From positions 50,845-114,844 of the forward strand of contig NZ_LQPT01000020.1 of NCBI RefSeq assembly GCF_002102355.1: DNA of 64,000 nt, given 5' to 3'. Shown here one piece after another: positions 1 to 9,087 of this stretch. The position numbers were made by a program, and so were the translations under genes. Position 1 is the stretch's first letter; every line of letters starts with the position of its first letter. The stretch is from Mycobacterium sherrisii (lineage in GTDB: Bacteria; Actinomycetota; Actinomycetes; Mycobacteriales; Mycobacteriaceae). The notes under the pieces are model-generated. The model was not told the DNA's origin. It saw only the letters and a list, made by a program, of their open reading frames with translations, and made no database searches.

Positions 1-552
1 GATCACCACGTGCCGGCGGCGCAGGTCGAGATCGATGTCCGGGATCCCGATGCCGTCGATCAACAGCGGGCTCTCGCTCTTGATGAACTCGATGGTGTTG
101 CCCGCGAACGCCTCCAGGTGTGCGGCCAGGCCGCTCTTGGCCTCGCGCATCAAATCCGCGATGTCGTGATCGGTGCGCTCGGTGCCGCGGCTCAGCCGTC
201 GGTCACCGGCGTAGATCCCGCCCTCATAGAGGCGAATCTTGGAGCCGTCCTTGACCTTTTTGAAGATGTCCGGCCCGGTCTCGTCGATCAGCACCACGCC
301 GTTGTTGACCAACACCTCCGGCCCCATGTTGGGATAGCGACCCGACACCGACGGCGACGCGTTGACGACGGCGGCGATGTCGGCTTCCACCAGCGCCTCC
401 GCCGTGATGCGATCCAGGTCCAGGACGTCGAGCACCACGATGTCACCGGGGCAGACCCGCCGCAGCAAGCGGTCGATGTTCCGGTCTACCCGCGCGGTGC
501 CGGTGAGGCCCGGCCGGGAAGCGTTCCGAGTAAGCAGCCCTGACATCTTCAT
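1..552 (-). CDS. steA: SteA-like cell-division/copper-region membrane protein, 3' end outside window
   Basis: The 5' part of a minus-strand gene whose C-terminus lies beyond base 1. The 184 visible residues begin MKMSGLLTRNASRPG and continue through LVNNGVVLIDETGPDIFKK, YEGGIYAGDRRL and LLIDGIGIPDIDLDLRRRH, which I recognise as the Rv1697/SteA family. In related actinobacteria SteA partners SteB in cell separation. The family has a thiamin-pyrophosphokinase-like catalytic fold followed by C-terminal membrane segments, none of which are in the window. Two starts are possible, ATG at 552 or ATG at 546; I chose 552 to match the family's MKMS start, and no strong ribosome binding site decides it. 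It precedes recN in the same direction with a 195-bp... gap on the recN 5'-distal side, consistent with the usual mycobacterial order. Confidence 0.85.
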   Translation of the reverse strand, partial: MKMSGLLTRNASRPGLTGTARVDRNIDRLLRRVCPGDIVVLDVLDLDRITAEALVEADIAAVVNASPSVSGRYPNMGPEVLVNNGVVLIDETGPDIFKKVKDGSKIRLYEGGIYAGDRRLSRGTERTDHDIADLMREAKSGLAAHLEAFAGNTIEFIKSESPLLIDGIGIPDIDLDLRRRHVVI

Positions 553-747
553 GGGGGCGATTCTGGCCGCGATGCCAGGCCGAGGCGGGGAGGCGCGCCG
601 TAACATGCGCCCCATAAGTTATCTAGAGTCACATGAGTAACAGCCGGGTCCGGATCCGGTTTACGTTGTGTCGCCGTGCGGCGGGCGTGCGGAGAAAAAA
701 CAGCCGATTTCGGTACTCAGCGCCCACGCTCGACGATGGTCGGCCGC

Positions 748-2523
748 TTAAATCTCGTCTTTCTGGGCCGCGTCGAGCAGCTCCCGCGCGTGCGCGCGAC
801 CGCTGTCGGATTCGCCGAGGCCGGCCAGCATCCGGGCCAGCTCGGCGACCCGCTCGTCGTCCTTGACCCGGCGTACCACGCTGGTCCCGCGCGGTCCGGC
901 GGCATGCACCACCAGATGCACATCGGCGTACGCGGCGACCTGAGGCAAGTGGGTGACCACGATGACCTGATGGGTGCGTGCCAGCCGCGCCAACCGCCGG
1001 CCGATCTGCACCGCGGCCCGGCCCCCGACGCCGGCGTCGACCTCGTCGAACACCATGGTGGTGCCGTGTGGAATCTTGCGCGACGAGGCCAACGCCACCT
1101 CCAGCGCCAGCATCACCCGCGACAGCTCGCCACCGGAGGCGCTTTTCGCCAGCGGCAGCACGGTCATGCCGCGGTGGGCGGCGAAGCCGAACTCGATCTC
1201 GTCGACGCCATCGGCGCCGGCCCGGACCAGCGTCGACCCCGCTTGACCCCAGGTAACGCTGAGGGCGGCCGCGTCGTGCTGCGCATCCGGGTCCGAGGCG
1301 GTATCGGGGCGCACCTCGATGGTGAACTCCGCGTCAACCATCGCCAACCCGGCCAGCTCCGCGGTCACCTCCTTCGCCAGCCGCTTGGCGGCCTTGCGCC
1401 GGCATTTGCTGAGATCGAGTGCGGCGTCGGCTAATTCACTGGCGAGTTCGCCGACCCGGCGCTCCAGCGCGGCCAAACCTTCCTCCGACACGTCCAGCTG
1501 CGCCAGCCGCTCGCGCGATTCGGCCGCCCAGCGCAACACACCGTCGATATCCGCGGCGTACTTGCGGGTCAGCGTGCGCAGCTCGGCCTGCCGCGCCAGC
1601 TTGGACTCCAACGCGCTGGCGTCGACGGGCAACTCGTCCAAATAAGCGCCCAGTTCCTGCGCGGCGTCGACGACGATGGTCAACGCCTGGCCGATCTGTT
1701 CGGCCAGCGCCTGCAGCGTGGCGTCGTCGGTGGATTCCAGTGCGGCCCTTGCCCGTCCGAGACTGTCAGCGGCGGTACTGCCCGAGACGTCGTCGTTGGA
1801 CAGTCCCGCCCGCGCGGTCGCCGCGGCCTCGCGCAGGGTGTCCAGCTCGGAGAGCCGCACGATATCGGCCACCAGGATCTCGTCTTCGCCGGGCTGCGGA
1901 TCCACCGCGTCAATCTCGTTGAGCGCGAAGGCAATCCGGTCGGCTTCGAGCGCCAGTTCGCGCATCCGGCCGCGCCGGTCCAGCAGGTCGCGCCGCGCCG
2001 ACAACCACGCGTCGCGCAGTTTGCGGTACCGCTCCAGCGCCGGGCCGGCCTGCGCGAAGCGGTCCAGCGCGCCGCGCTGCTCCTCGGGACGCATCAGCCG
2101 CAGCTGGTCGTTCTGCCCGTGCAGGGTGAGCAGTTCGGCCGTGAAGTCGCCCAACGATTTCGCCGGCACACTGCGCCCGCCGAGGTAAGCCCGCGACGGG
2201 CCGTCCCGGCTGACCGAGCGCAACGCGATGACGCTGCCGTCCTCGTCGCGCTCCCCGCCCGAGGTTTCCAATAGTTCGTCCAGCTGCGCGACCGCCGCAT
2301 CGTCGAGATCTGTTGTGGTGAACCGACCTTCGACGACCGCGCGGTCGGCACCGGAACGCACCCGGTTCGGATCGGCGCGGGCGCCGCCGAGCAGATGCAA
2401 CCCGGTCACCACCATCGTCTTGCCGGTGCCGGTCTCGCCGGTCAGCACGGTCAGGCCGCGGTCGAACTCCCCGACCGCGGCGTCGATCGCCCCCAGCGAC
2501 TCGATTCGGATCTCGGTCAGCAT
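748..2523 (-). CDS. recN: DNA repair ATPase RecN
   Basis: A 591-residue SMC-like ATPase of double-strand-break repair, the normal RecN length. The Walker A motif GETGTGKT is at residues 29-36. The long middle part (about 150-430) is rich in Arg/Glu/Leu and coiled-coil-like. The C-terminal half carries the ABC signature SGGELSR and the Walker B stretch MVFDEVDAGVGG, so both halves of the composite ATPase site are present. The ATG at 2523 is taken because MLTEIRIESLGAID is the family N-terminus. It lies 24 bp downstream of nadK in the same direction, matching the nadK-recN order of M. tuberculosis (Rv1695-Rv1696). Confidence 0.96.
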   Translation of the reverse strand: MLTEIRIESLGAIDAAVGEFDRGLTVLTGETGTGKTMVVTGLHLLGGARADPNRVRSGADRAVVEGRFTTTDLDDAAVAQLDELLETSGGERDEDGSVIALRSVSRDGPSRAYLGGRSVPAKSLGDFTAELLTLHGQNDQLRLMRPEEQRGALDRFAQAGPALERYRKLRDAWLSARRDLLDRRGRMRELALEADRIAFALNEIDAVDPQPGEDEILVADIVRLSELDTLREAAATARAGLSNDDVSGSTAADSLGRARAALESTDDATLQALAEQIGQALTIVVDAAQELGAYLDELPVDASALESKLARQAELRTLTRKYAADIDGVLRWAAESRERLAQLDVSEEGLAALERRVGELASELADAALDLSKCRRKAAKRLAKEVTAELAGLAMVDAEFTIEVRPDTASDPDAQHDAAALSVTWGQAGSTLVRAGADGVDEIEFGFAAHRGMTVLPLAKSASGGELSRVMLALEVALASSRKIPHGTTMVFDEVDAGVGGRAAVQIGRRLARLARTHQVIVVTHLPQVAAYADVHLVVHAAGPRGTSVVRRVKDDERVAELARMLAGLGESDSGRAHARELLDAAQKDEI

Positions 2524-2547
2524 CGCGTCAGCACCGCTGCAGGGCCG

Positions 2548-3471
2548 TTACTTTCCGCGCCAACCGGTTACGGGCAACCGGAACTTGCGCACCAAGCGGT
2601 CGGTGAACGGTGCACTGTCCAGCCGTGCCCATTTCACCGCCGTGTCACAACGTTTCACCTCGAGCCGACCGCCGGCGGGCAGCAGCATTTCGCGGCGGCC
2701 GTCGCAGAACACCAGCGCGTCGTTGCCGTGCGCCTCGATCTCGATGGCGATGGTGGCGTCCGGGCTGGTCACCATAGGCCGGCCGAACAGGGCGTGAGCG
2801 TTGTTGGGCACCACCAGGATTGCCTCCAGGTCCGGCCACAGCACCGGGCCACCGGCGGAGAACGCGTACGCGGTAGATCCGGTCGGCGTCGACACCAGGA
2901 TCCCGTCGCACCCGAACGTCGACACCGGTCGTCCTTCGATCTCGACGACCACGCCCAGCACGCCCAGCCGCGGACCCTTCTCCAGGCTGGCCTCGTTGAG
3001 CGCCCAGCCGTGGTCGATGATGCGCCCGCGGTGGCGCACCGCGACGTCCAGGGTGAGTCGCTCCTCGACCCGGTAGTCCCGCGCGACCACGTGTTCGAGC
3101 ACGCTATCGATGGCCTCCGCCTCGGCCTCGGCGAGGAAACCGATGCGGCCCAGGTTCACGCCCAGCACCGGAATGTCGGCGTTACGGGCAAGTTCGGCCG
3201 CGCGCAGGAAGGTGCCGTCCCCGCCGAGGACCAGGACCAGCTCGCACCCCTCGGCGGCGTCCGGCTCGGCGTCGACGACCTCGATGTCGACGCCCATCGC
3301 CCGCATATCTTCGGGCACAAATTTCAGCGGTCCCCGATTGACGGCCTCGGCGGACAGCACCCGCAGACCAATAGCGTTGTCGCTCAAAACCTTCTGTACA
3401 CGGCGTGCGGTCTCGGTGGCTTCGTCGCGTCCGGTGTGCACGACGAGCAGGATGCTGCGCTCGGAGGTCAT
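2548..3471 (-). CDS. nadK: ATP/polyphosphate NAD kinase
   Basis: A cytoplasmic kinase that makes NADP from NAD. It has 307 residues, the length I recall for the M. tuberculosis enzyme PpnK. The nucleotide-binding GGDGT motif is at residues 83-87 ([10 protein letters not shown]). The NAD-binding NE pair is in [12 protein letters not shown], and the glycine-rich loop [16 protein letters not shown] follows, so the catalytic set is complete. The ATG at 3471 overlaps the tlyA stop by 4 bp (ATGA), which implies translational coupling with tlyA upstream and recN downstream. Confidence 0.97.
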   Translation of the reverse strand: MTSERSILLVVHTGRDEATETARRVQKVLSDNAIGLRVLSAEAVNRGPLKFVPEDMRAMGVDIEVVDAEPDAAEGCELVLVLGGDGTFLRAAELARNADIPVLGVNLGRIGFLAEAEAEAIDSVLEHVVARDYRVEERLTLDVAVRHRGRIIDHGWALNEASLEKGPRLGVLGVVVEIEGRPVSTFGCDGILVSTPTGSTAYAFSAGGPVLWPDLEAILVVPNNAHALFGRPMVTSPDATIAIEIEAHGNDALVFCDGRREMLLPAGGRLEVKRCDTAVKWARLDSAPFTDRLVRKFRLPVTGWRGK

Positions 3472-4277
3472 TGCGGGCCCTCGCTCACGGCGCGCTGCAC
3501 CGCGTCAACCAACCCGTCGGCGGACAACGCCCGATCGGTTTCGGCGCGCAGCCACAGAAAGTATTCGACGTTGCCCGACGGGCCCGGCAGCGGGCTGGCC
3601 GTCACGTCGACGGTGTGCCACCCCAGCTCGCCCACCCGCCGGGCGACAGCGAGCACCGCGTCGGCCCGCAACGCGGGATCGTGCACCACCCCGCCGGCGC
3701 CGACCTGGCCCTTTCCGACTTCAAACTGCGGCTTCACCATGGGAACGATATCCGCGCCCGGCCACGCGCAACCAGCCAGCGCGGGCAACACGGTCGACAA
3801 GGAGATAAACGACAGGTCCGCGACGATCAGATCGACACGCCCGCCGATCGCCTCCGGGGACAGATCGCGAACGTTGGTCCGCTCGATGACCAGCACCCGC
3901 GGATCCGAGCGCAGCGACCAGGCCAGCTGGCCGTATCCCACGTCGGCGGCCACCACCTCGGCGGCGCCGCGATCCAGCAGGACCTCGGTGAAGCCGCCGG
4001 TCGACGCGCCGGCGTCCAGGCAACGCCGGCCGGCGACCGGGATGTCGAAAACGTCCAGGGCACCGAGGAGTTTGTGGGCGCCGCGCGACACCCAGCGGCG
4101 CTCACCCTCGTCGGTCACGGTCAGGGTGGCGCTGAGCGCTACGGCGGTGGCGGGCTTGACCGCCGGCAAGCCGTCGATGCTGACCTTCCCGGCGCCGATC
4201 AACTCGGCCGCCTGCTGACGGGATCGCGCCAGACCGCGTCGGACCAGCTCGGCGTCAACACGGGCGCGCCGTGCCAT
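3468..4277 (-). CDS. tlyA: rRNA 2'-O-methyltransferase TlyA
   Basis: A 269-residue S-adenosylmethionine-dependent methyltransferase. In mycobacteria it methylates 16S C1409 and 23S C1920, and its loss gives capreomycin resistance. An S4 RNA-binding domain occupies about residues 1-60 ([21 protein letters not shown]). The interdomain linker RRWV at 60-63 fits the RXWV motif described for TlyA. An FtsJ-like fold follows, with the SAM-binding stretch DAGASTGGF at 88-96. The stop overlaps the nadK start by 4 bp, and a 61-codon gene lies 8 bp upstream, so this is a tight operon. Confidence 0.96.
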   Translation of the reverse strand: MARRARVDAELVRRGLARSRQQAAELIGAGKVSIDGLPAVKPATAVALSATLTVTDEGERRWVSRGAHKLLGALDVFDIPVAGRRCLDAGASTGGFTEVLLDRGAAEVVAADVGYGQLAWSLRSDPRVLVIERTNVRDLSPEAIGGRVDLIVADLSFISLSTVLPALAGCAWPGADIVPMVKPQFEVGKGQVGAGGVVHDPALRADAVLAVARRVGELGWHTVDVTASPLPGPSGNVEYFLWLRAETDRALSADGLVDAVQRAVSEGPQ

Positions 4278-4285
4278 GCCTGCAC

Positions 4286-4471
4286 TCAGCCCTTCTCCGC
4301 CGACTCGAGCGCCTGCAACAGCACGTCATGCGCCTCCGAAAGGCGCCGCGCGATGTCTTCGAGCTCCGCGAGGGTCGGCCCGTTCTCGCGGTTCTGCGGA
4401 TCGGTCAAATCGGGCAACTGCGCCAGCAGGTTGTCGATGTCGGCGCGAATCTGATCAGGATCGATATTCAT
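4286..4471 (-). CDS. Small conserved mycobacterial protein (Rv1693-like)
   Basis: A 61-residue acidic protein starting MNIDPDQIRADIDNLLAQLPDLTDPQNREN and ending LLQALESAEKG. It is almost entirely predicted helix with regularly spaced leucines, which suggests a short coiled coil. There is no signal peptide, membrane segment or catalytic motif. Its position between tlyA (8 bp downstream) and the phosphatase gene (23 bp upstream) matches the small gene Rv1693 of M. tuberculosis. Function is unknown; synteny and the same-strand packing are the support for calling it real. Confidence 0.8.
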   Translation of the reverse strand: MNIDPDQIRADIDNLLAQLPDLTDPQNRENGPTLAELEDIARRLSEAHDVLLQALESAEKG

Positions 4472-4494
4472 TGCGGTTCTACGCTAGTCACCGG

Positions 4495-5499
4495 TCAGCC
4501 CTCTTGCACGAGAGACCAGCGCCCGAGCGCGTCGCGGGCCCGGTCGTCGCCGGCCCGGATGCGGGCCGGGCGCCCCGGGGCACCCCATACCGCGCCGGCG
4601 ACCGCGCGCACGATCGACAGATCGTCGCCGTCCACCTGAGCGCCGCTGCGCACGGTGACGGCGCCGTCGCCGACCTCGACCGTCCAACCGGGCTGCGGCC
4701 CGACCGCCAGCACGTCCCGGTGCTGGTGCAACGACCGCAGGTCGTGGCCGATGTAGGTGGGGCGCTGCTCGGGTACGGCGTACACCGCGTCGCGCGCGCT
4801 GTTCACCCCGGTCAGCACCATCAGGCTGGGCAGCCGGGCGGCGTTGGCGCCCTCGATGTCGGTATCCAACCGGTCGCCGATCACCAACGGCGCGCGGTAG
4901 TCACCACGTCCGACCGCATCGGTGAGCAGCGTCGGGGCGGGTTTCCCGGCGACCCGGGGTTCGGCCCCGGTCGCCGCCCGCAGCGCGGCGACCAGCGATC
5001 CGTTACCGGGCAGCAGGCCGCGTTCGGTGGGCAGCGTGGGATCGACGTTGGCGGCCACCCACAACGCGCCCGCGCGGATGGCCAGCGCGGCCTCGGCAAC
5101 CTCGGCCCAGCCGATCGTCATCGACAGCCCTTGGACGACGGCGACGGGGTCGTCCTCGAACCGTCGCACCGGGCGCAGCCCGACCGCGGCGACCTCATTG
5201 GCCAGTGAGTCGGTGCCCACGATCAGCACCCGCGAATTTGTTGGCAGTTCAACCGAAAGCAGGCGCGCGGCGCTCTGGGCGCTGGTGACGACGTCATCTG
5301 CGGCGGCGGTGAAGCCGAGGTCACGCAGATGCGCCGCCACTTCGTCGGCGCTGCGGGAGGCATTGTTGGTAACGAACAGTTTGCGCACGCGCAGCTCGTC
5401 CAGCGTCTGCACCGCGCCGTCGGTGGGACGGTGGCCGCGAAACACTGTCCCGTCCAAATCGATCAGCAGGCAATCATGTTCCTGCGCAAGGCTTTTCAT
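4495..5499 (-). CDS. HAD-family glycerol-3-phosphate phosphatase (Rv1692-like)
   Basis: A 334-residue HAD phosphatase. The nucleophile motif DLDGT is at residues 14-18, the motif II threonine is in FVTNNASRS, and motif IV is GDRLDTDIEGANAA, so the active site is complete. About 80 extra residues follow the HAD core, as in Rv1692, which has been shown to hydrolyse glycerol 3-phosphate in polar-head recycling. The longer reading frame would begin at 5586, but the ATG at 5499 gives the family N-terminus MKSLAQEHDCLLIDLDG and overlaps the upstream TPR gene stop by 4 bp. That coupling decides the start. Substrate is inferred from orthology. Confidence 0.9.
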   Translation of the reverse strand: MKSLAQEHDCLLIDLDGTVFRGHRPTDGAVQTLDELRVRKLFVTNNASRSADEVAAHLRDLGFTAAADDVVTSAQSAARLLSVELPTNSRVLIVGTDSLANEVAAVGLRPVRRFEDDPVAVVQGLSMTIGWAEVAEAALAIRAGALWVAANVDPTLPTERGLLPGNGSLVAALRAATGAEPRVAGKPAPTLLTDAVGRGDYRAPLVIGDRLDTDIEGANAARLPSLMVLTGVNSARDAVYAVPEQRPTYIGHDLRSLHQHRDVLAVGPQPGWTVEVGDGAVTVRSGAQVDGDDLSIVRAVAGAVWGAPGRPARIRAGDDRARDALGRWSLVQEG

Positions 5500-6356
5500 T
5501 GATCTTCGCTCGTTCCCAGCTCGGCCACCCGGTCCTCGGCGTCGGTGCTGCCGTCGACGTCGGCGGCCGCCGAACGCAGAAACCATTGCAACGCTTCCTC
5601 GGGGCGACCGAGCGCCAGCAGCGTGTCGGCGTAGGCGTAGAACAGGCGCGCGGCCGTCGCGCCGCTGCGGCTCGGGTCCAATTGCGGCGTGGACAAAACG
5701 GTCAGCGCCGCCTCGAGCTGTCCCAGATCCGAACGCGCCCCCGCGACCACGATGCGCAGCTCGTCGGCGTCGTCACCGCTCAGCTGTGCCGCCTCGTCGC
5801 CGCGGGCCAGTTCGATCGCCCGTTCCGGACGGCCAAGGCCGCGTTCGCAATCCGCGATCAGCGCGAGCAACGACGACTTGCTGCCCATCCGGCGCGCGGC
5901 GCGCAGCTCCGAGAGCGCCTGCGCCCAATCGCCATAGCGGTAGGCGGCGATCCCGACCGCTTCGCGGATCGCGGCGATCCGGCTGGAGCGTGCCCGGGCA
6001 GCGCGCGCGTGGTTCAGCGCGGCCTCGGGATCCTCGTCCATCAACTCGCCCGCGGCGACCAGATGGCGCGCCACCGCGTCCGCGGTCGCGCGGTCCAACG
6101 TGCTCAATTCGGCGCGGATCTCGGGTGAAAGCTGCTTGGCGTCCACGCCGGGAGGGATCGCCGGCCCCCGGTCGGCGTTGTCGGCGCGGTCGGCCCTCCG
6201 ATCGGTCTCGCCGCCGGTCTGCGGCTGGGCCTGCCGTGCCCGGCCCGGTCCCGACCAATTACCCTCGCGCGGCGTGCGCGGCCCGCGTCTCGGTGCACCC
6301 CCGGACGCCGGTCGCGGGCGTCGTTCGCCGTTGTGGCGCTGCCTGTCGTCGCCCAC
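5496..6356 (-). CDS. TPR-repeat protein (Rv1691-like)
   Basis: A 286-residue protein with a low-complexity Arg/Pro/Gly-rich first 70 residues, then helix pairs typical of tetratricopeptide repeats (AALNHARAARARSSRIAAIREAVG, YRYGDWAQALSELRAARR, YADTLLALGRPEEALQWFLRSA). The start is GTG at 6356. No catalytic motif or signal peptide is seen, so it is likely a cytoplasmic scaffold. It overlaps the phosphatase gene start by 4 bp. It is longer than the M. tuberculosis counterpart as I remember it, mainly because of the disordered N-terminus. Function unknown. Confidence 0.85.
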   Translation of the reverse strand: MGDDRQRHNGERRPRPASGGAPRRGPRTPREGNWSGPGRARQAQPQTGGETDRRADRADNADRGPAIPPGVDAKQLSPEIRAELSTLDRATADAVARHLVAAGELMDEDPEAALNHARAARARSSRIAAIREAVGIAAYRYGDWAQALSELRAARRMGSKSSLLALIADCERGLGRPERAIELARGDEAAQLSGDDADELRIVVAGARSDLGQLEAALTVLSTPQLDPSRSGATAARLFYAYADTLLALGRPEEALQWFLRSAAADVDGSTDAEDRVAELGTSEDQ

Positions 6357-6424
6357 TCGTGTCGTTCACCTCGATTGCTCCCGGACTACCCCGAAAGGAT
6401 ACGGGCACCCGGGCGGCGATCCCG

Positions 6425-6823
6425 CTACGCCTTGAACCGGTCCGGGACCAGCGGCGCAATCATCGAAGGGCAGAACGTCGCGATGGCGACGATGGTGAAG
6501 ATGCCGGCGTTTTTCTCGGTCATGCCACTGTCGGAGGCCATTTCCGAAACGACCGAATCGAACGACTGGCCCGGCTCGACCAGCATGGGGCACACCGATT
6601 GACCGGCGGCGAGGGCCGTGGCCGGCTGGGTGACCGCGACGCCGGCATTCGTCAGCGCGGACAGGAACCGGTTGCCGGCCATATCGGCACGGATGGGGGC
6701 CGCCATGCTGGCGGCGGCGGTGATCAAGCTCGCGGTCAATACGACAAGCCCGACGGCCTTGGCCCGTCCCGCTGCGGGTACGGCTCGGTGGGTGCGCGAA
6801 ATCACTGTGACTACAGTGGCCAT
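6425..6823 (-). CDS. Secreted DUF732-type protein (Rv1690/LprJ position)
   Basis: A 132-residue exported protein. A hydrophobic signal segment (KAVGLVVLTASLITAAASMAAP) spans about residues 22-43. The mature part, LSALTNAGVAVT through SMIAPLVPDRF, matches the mycobacterial DUF732 family, with two cysteines (VCPML and TFCPSM) placed for one disulfide. The syntenic M. tuberculosis gene is annotated as lipoprotein LprJ, but here no cysteine follows the signal segment, so lipidation is not expected. Start ATG 6823. Function unknown. Confidence 0.8.
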   Translation of the reverse strand: MATVVTVISRTHRAVPAAGRAKAVGLVVLTASLITAAASMAAPIRADMAGNRFLSALTNAGVAVTQPATALAAGQSVCPMLVEPGQSFDSVVSEMASDSGMTEKNAGIFTIVAIATFCPSMIAPLVPDRFKA

Positions 6824-7127
6824 CGAGTGTCACGTTCAGGGCACGGCCCGGTAAAGGTTTGCCCACCAACGCGTTTTGCTCCGAGGTTCTTGACACGGAC
6901 GGGGGCAATATGCCGCGCCCCTTTTCGGGCAGGCGATTTGACGGCGTTGTCCCCCGACCGGAGGACATCCGAATCCACCGCCAATCCCTCCGGTCGTGGG
7001 ATGGCGGCATGCCGCCGGACCCAGAAAACTCGTTGGCACAGCGGGGATCTCGTCGCTCCTCCACGAGACTTCCCCTCCTCGACAAATCGGCTTCCCCACC
7101 GATGACGAGATCCCCGCTGATACCCTC
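6824..7127. other. Intergenic stretch between DUF732 gene and tyrS 3' end
   Basis: This 304-bp stretch has no convincing gene on either strand. It holds a 14-bp perfect GC palindrome (GGCGGCATGCCGCC, 7003-7016) and the long inverted repeat described separately at 7039-7119. It must also contain the promoter of the DUF732 gene if that gene is transcribed on its own, but no clear -35/-10 pair could be chosen. Confidence 0.6.
7039..7119 (-). terminator. 16-bp perfect inverted repeat just beyond tyrS stop
   Basis: Arms 7039-7054 (CAGCGGGGATCTCGTC) and 7104-7119 are perfect reverse complements separated by 49 nt. The inner arm begins 8 bp past the tyrS stop codon, so the element lies at the 3' end of the tyrS transcript. 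There is no U-tract, as is common for mycobacterial terminators. It could be a terminator, a 3' stability element or the trace of an insertion. Confidence 0.5.
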
Positions 7128-8399
7128 CTAGACCTTCTCGACTCCGGCGATGTTGCGCTTGCCGCGCCGCAGGACCAGCCACCGCCCGTACAGGAAATCC
7201 GAATCCTGCGGCGTCCACTCGTCACTGTCGATCCGCACGTTGTTGACCGACACACCGCCCTCCCCGATGGTGCGCCGGGCCGCCCCCTTGCTGGCCGACA
7301 GTCCCGTGGCCACCAGCAGGTCGACAATCCCGTCGGGGCCGCCCGGTTTGAGCTCGGCGACCGACGTCTCGCGCAGCGCGGCGGCCAGCGTGGCCTCGTC
7401 GAGGCGACCCAATTCGCCCTGGCCGAACAGCGCTCGGCTGGCGTGTTCGACGGCCGCGGTGGCCTGTTCGCCGTGCACCAGCACGGTGAGCTCGGTCGCC
7501 AGGCGCCGTTGGGCGGCGCGTTGCTGCGGGCGCTCGTTGGTGGCCTGTTCCAGCTCGGCAAGCTCCTCGGCGGTCAGGAAGGTGAACCAGCGCAGGTACC
7601 GGATCACGTCGGCGTCGGCGGTGTTGACGAAGTACTGATACCAGGCATACGGGCTGGTCAGCTGTGGGTCCAGCCAGAGGTTGCCGCCGCCGGTGGACTT
7701 GCCGAACTTGGTGCCGTCGGCCGCGGTCACCAGCGGGACCGTCAGCGCGTGCACCGACGCCCCGAGCTTCTGGCGCACCAGGCGCACCCCCGCAATGATG
7801 TTGCCCCACTGATCGGAGCCCCCGATTTGCAGCGTGCAGCCGTGCCGCTGGTGCAGTTCGACGTAATCGTTGGCCTGCAGCAGCATGTAGCTGAACTCGG
7901 TGTAGGAGATGCCCTCACCCTCGAGCCGCCGCCGGATGGTGTCGCGATCGAGCATCACGTTGACCGAAAAGTGCTTGCCGAGGTCGCGCAGGAACTCGAT
8001 CGCCGACATCGGGCCGGTCCAGTCGAGGTTGTTGGCGACGATGGCGCCGGTCGGCGAGTGGCCGTCGGCCGAGAAGTCGACGAAACGCTCCAGCTGACCG
8101 CGAATCCGCTCCGTCCACTCGGCGACGATGTCCGCCTCGTTGAGGCTGCGCTCCCCGACCTCGCGCGGGTCGCCGATCATGCCGGTGGCCCCGCCGGCCA
8201 GCACGATGGGGCGGTGACCGGCCCGCTGGAAGCGGCGCAACGCCAGCAGCGGCACCAAATGGCCGGCGTGCAGGCTCGGCGCGGTCGGGTCGAAGCCGGC
8301 GTACACGGTGATCGGCCCGCGCCGCACTTCGGCGGCCAGGGCGTCGAGGTCGGTGGACTGCGCGATCAGTCCACGCCAGCCCAGCTCGTCGAGGATCAT
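7128..8399 (-). CDS. tyrS: Tyrosyl-tRNA synthetase
   Basis: A class I synthetase of 423 residues that charges tRNA-Tyr, the usual TyrRS length. The HIGH-like motif HAGH is at residues 44-47, the tyrosine-binding stretch [11 protein letters not shown] precedes it, and the KMSKS-like motif KFGKS lies mid-protein. A C-terminal S4 RNA-binding domain covers about residues 355-423 ([19 protein letters not shown]). The frame is open to 8495, but the ATG at 8399 gives the family start [16 protein letters not shown]. mpg ends 11 bp upstream in the same direction, so the two are probably co-transcribed. Confidence 0.97.
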   Translation of the reverse strand: MILDELGWRGLIAQSTDLDALAAEVRRGPITVYAGFDPTAPSLHAGHLVPLLALRRFQRAGHRPIVLAGGATGMIGDPREVGERSLNEADIVAEWTERIRGQLERFVDFSADGHSPTGAIVANNLDWTGPMSAIEFLRDLGKHFSVNVMLDRDTIRRRLEGEGISYTEFSYMLLQANDYVELHQRHGCTLQIGGSDQWGNIIAGVRLVRQKLGASVHALTVPLVTAADGTKFGKSTGGGNLWLDPQLTSPYAWYQYFVNTADADVIRYLRWFTFLTAEELAELEQATNERPQQRAAQRRLATELTVLVHGEQATAAVEHASRALFGQGELGRLDEATLAAALRETSVAELKPGGPDGIVDLLVATGLSASKGAARRTIGEGGVSVNNVRIDSDEWTPQDSDFLYGRWLVLRRGKRNIAGVEKV

Positions 8400-8410
8400 G
8401 GGGTAAGAGG

Positions 8411-9022
8411 CTAGTCGCTGGCACCGGGGGCGGGTGCCCGCGGACTTCGCCGGTACGCCGAGACTTCCGGCCGCCCGGCAAGCCAGAGTCGCCACGGTCG
8501 ATCCGCCGCCTGACTGACGCCGACCCGCGGGCCCGCGACCGCCCCGTCGGCGGCATTCAGGGCCAGGCGCACCGGGCTGTCGGCGTCGAACAGGTCAATT
8601 CCGTTGTCGGCCATCGTGATTCCGAGTGCGGAGCACAGGTTTCCGGGGCCCCGCGCCAACCCGACCGTCCGCACGGCCGGCCCACGCCTGGCCTGCGCGA
8701 CATCGACGCCCTCGGTGACGACGGCCGCGCGCAGCAGCACGGCGGCGGCGGTGCCATCGGGCCCGCATGAGACGTTCGCGCACACGTGGATGCCATGGCT
8801 GCGATAGGTGTACAGCCGGCCGGGCGGACCGAACATCACCGCGTTGCGGCCGCTGGGGCCGCGGTAGGAGTGCGCCGCCGCGTCCGGCCAGGGTCCGTCG
8901 GGCACTCCGCCGTACGCCTCGACCTCGACGATGACCCCGCGGACGCCACGCCCGGTGAGGGTGGCGCCCAGCAGTCGATGCGCGGCCTCGACCGGGTCGA
9001 CGACGAGCTGGCCTGCGGACAC
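8411..9022 (-). CDS. mpg: 3-methyladenine DNA glycosylase (AAG/MPG family)
   Basis: A 203-residue base-excision enzyme of the alkyladenine glycosylase family. Recognised segments are [28 protein letters not shown] (containing the catalytic glutamate region), [38 protein letters not shown] and [13 protein letters not shown]. The frame continues open upstream, but GTG 9022 gives the M. tuberculosis Rv1688 length and N-terminus. It lies 11 bp upstream of tyrS on the same strand and is divergent from the ammonium transporter with a 65-bp gap. Confidence 0.94.
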   Translation of the reverse strand: MSAGQLVVDPVEAAHRLLGATLTGRGVRGVIVEVEAYGGVPDGPWPDAAAHSYRGPSGRNAVMFGPPGRLYTYRSHGIHVCANVSCGPDGTAAAVLLRAAVVTEGVDVAQARRGPAVRTVGLARGPGNLCSALGITMADNGIDLFDADSPVRLALNAADGAVAGPRVGVSQAADRPWRLWLAGRPEVSAYRRSPRAPAPGASD

Positions 9023-9087
9023 CCAGCGAACGTACCGGCAACACCGCCATGGCAATATCCCGGTGTCCGTGGCGAAGGAGCCCAAAT

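Noticed and set aside
10-543. Plus-strand 177-codon frame at the left edge
   Set aside because: The opposite strand encodes recognisable SteA sequence over the same bases, so the plus frame is a shadow.
620-642. TAGATA and TGTGA motifs upstream of steA as a promoter or CRP site
   Set aside because: No -35 at acceptable spacing and only half a CRP consensus. Too weak to annotate.
4495-5586. Longer start for the glycerol-3-phosphate phosphatase at 5586
   Set aside because: The extra 29 residues are Arg/Gly-rich and lie over the TPR gene; ATG 5499 with a 4-bp overlap fits the family.
6803-6818. CACTGT-N4-ACAGTG inverted repeat near the DUF732 gene start
   Set aside because: It lies inside the coding sequence, has only 6-bp arms and no second copy nearby, so chance is sufficient.
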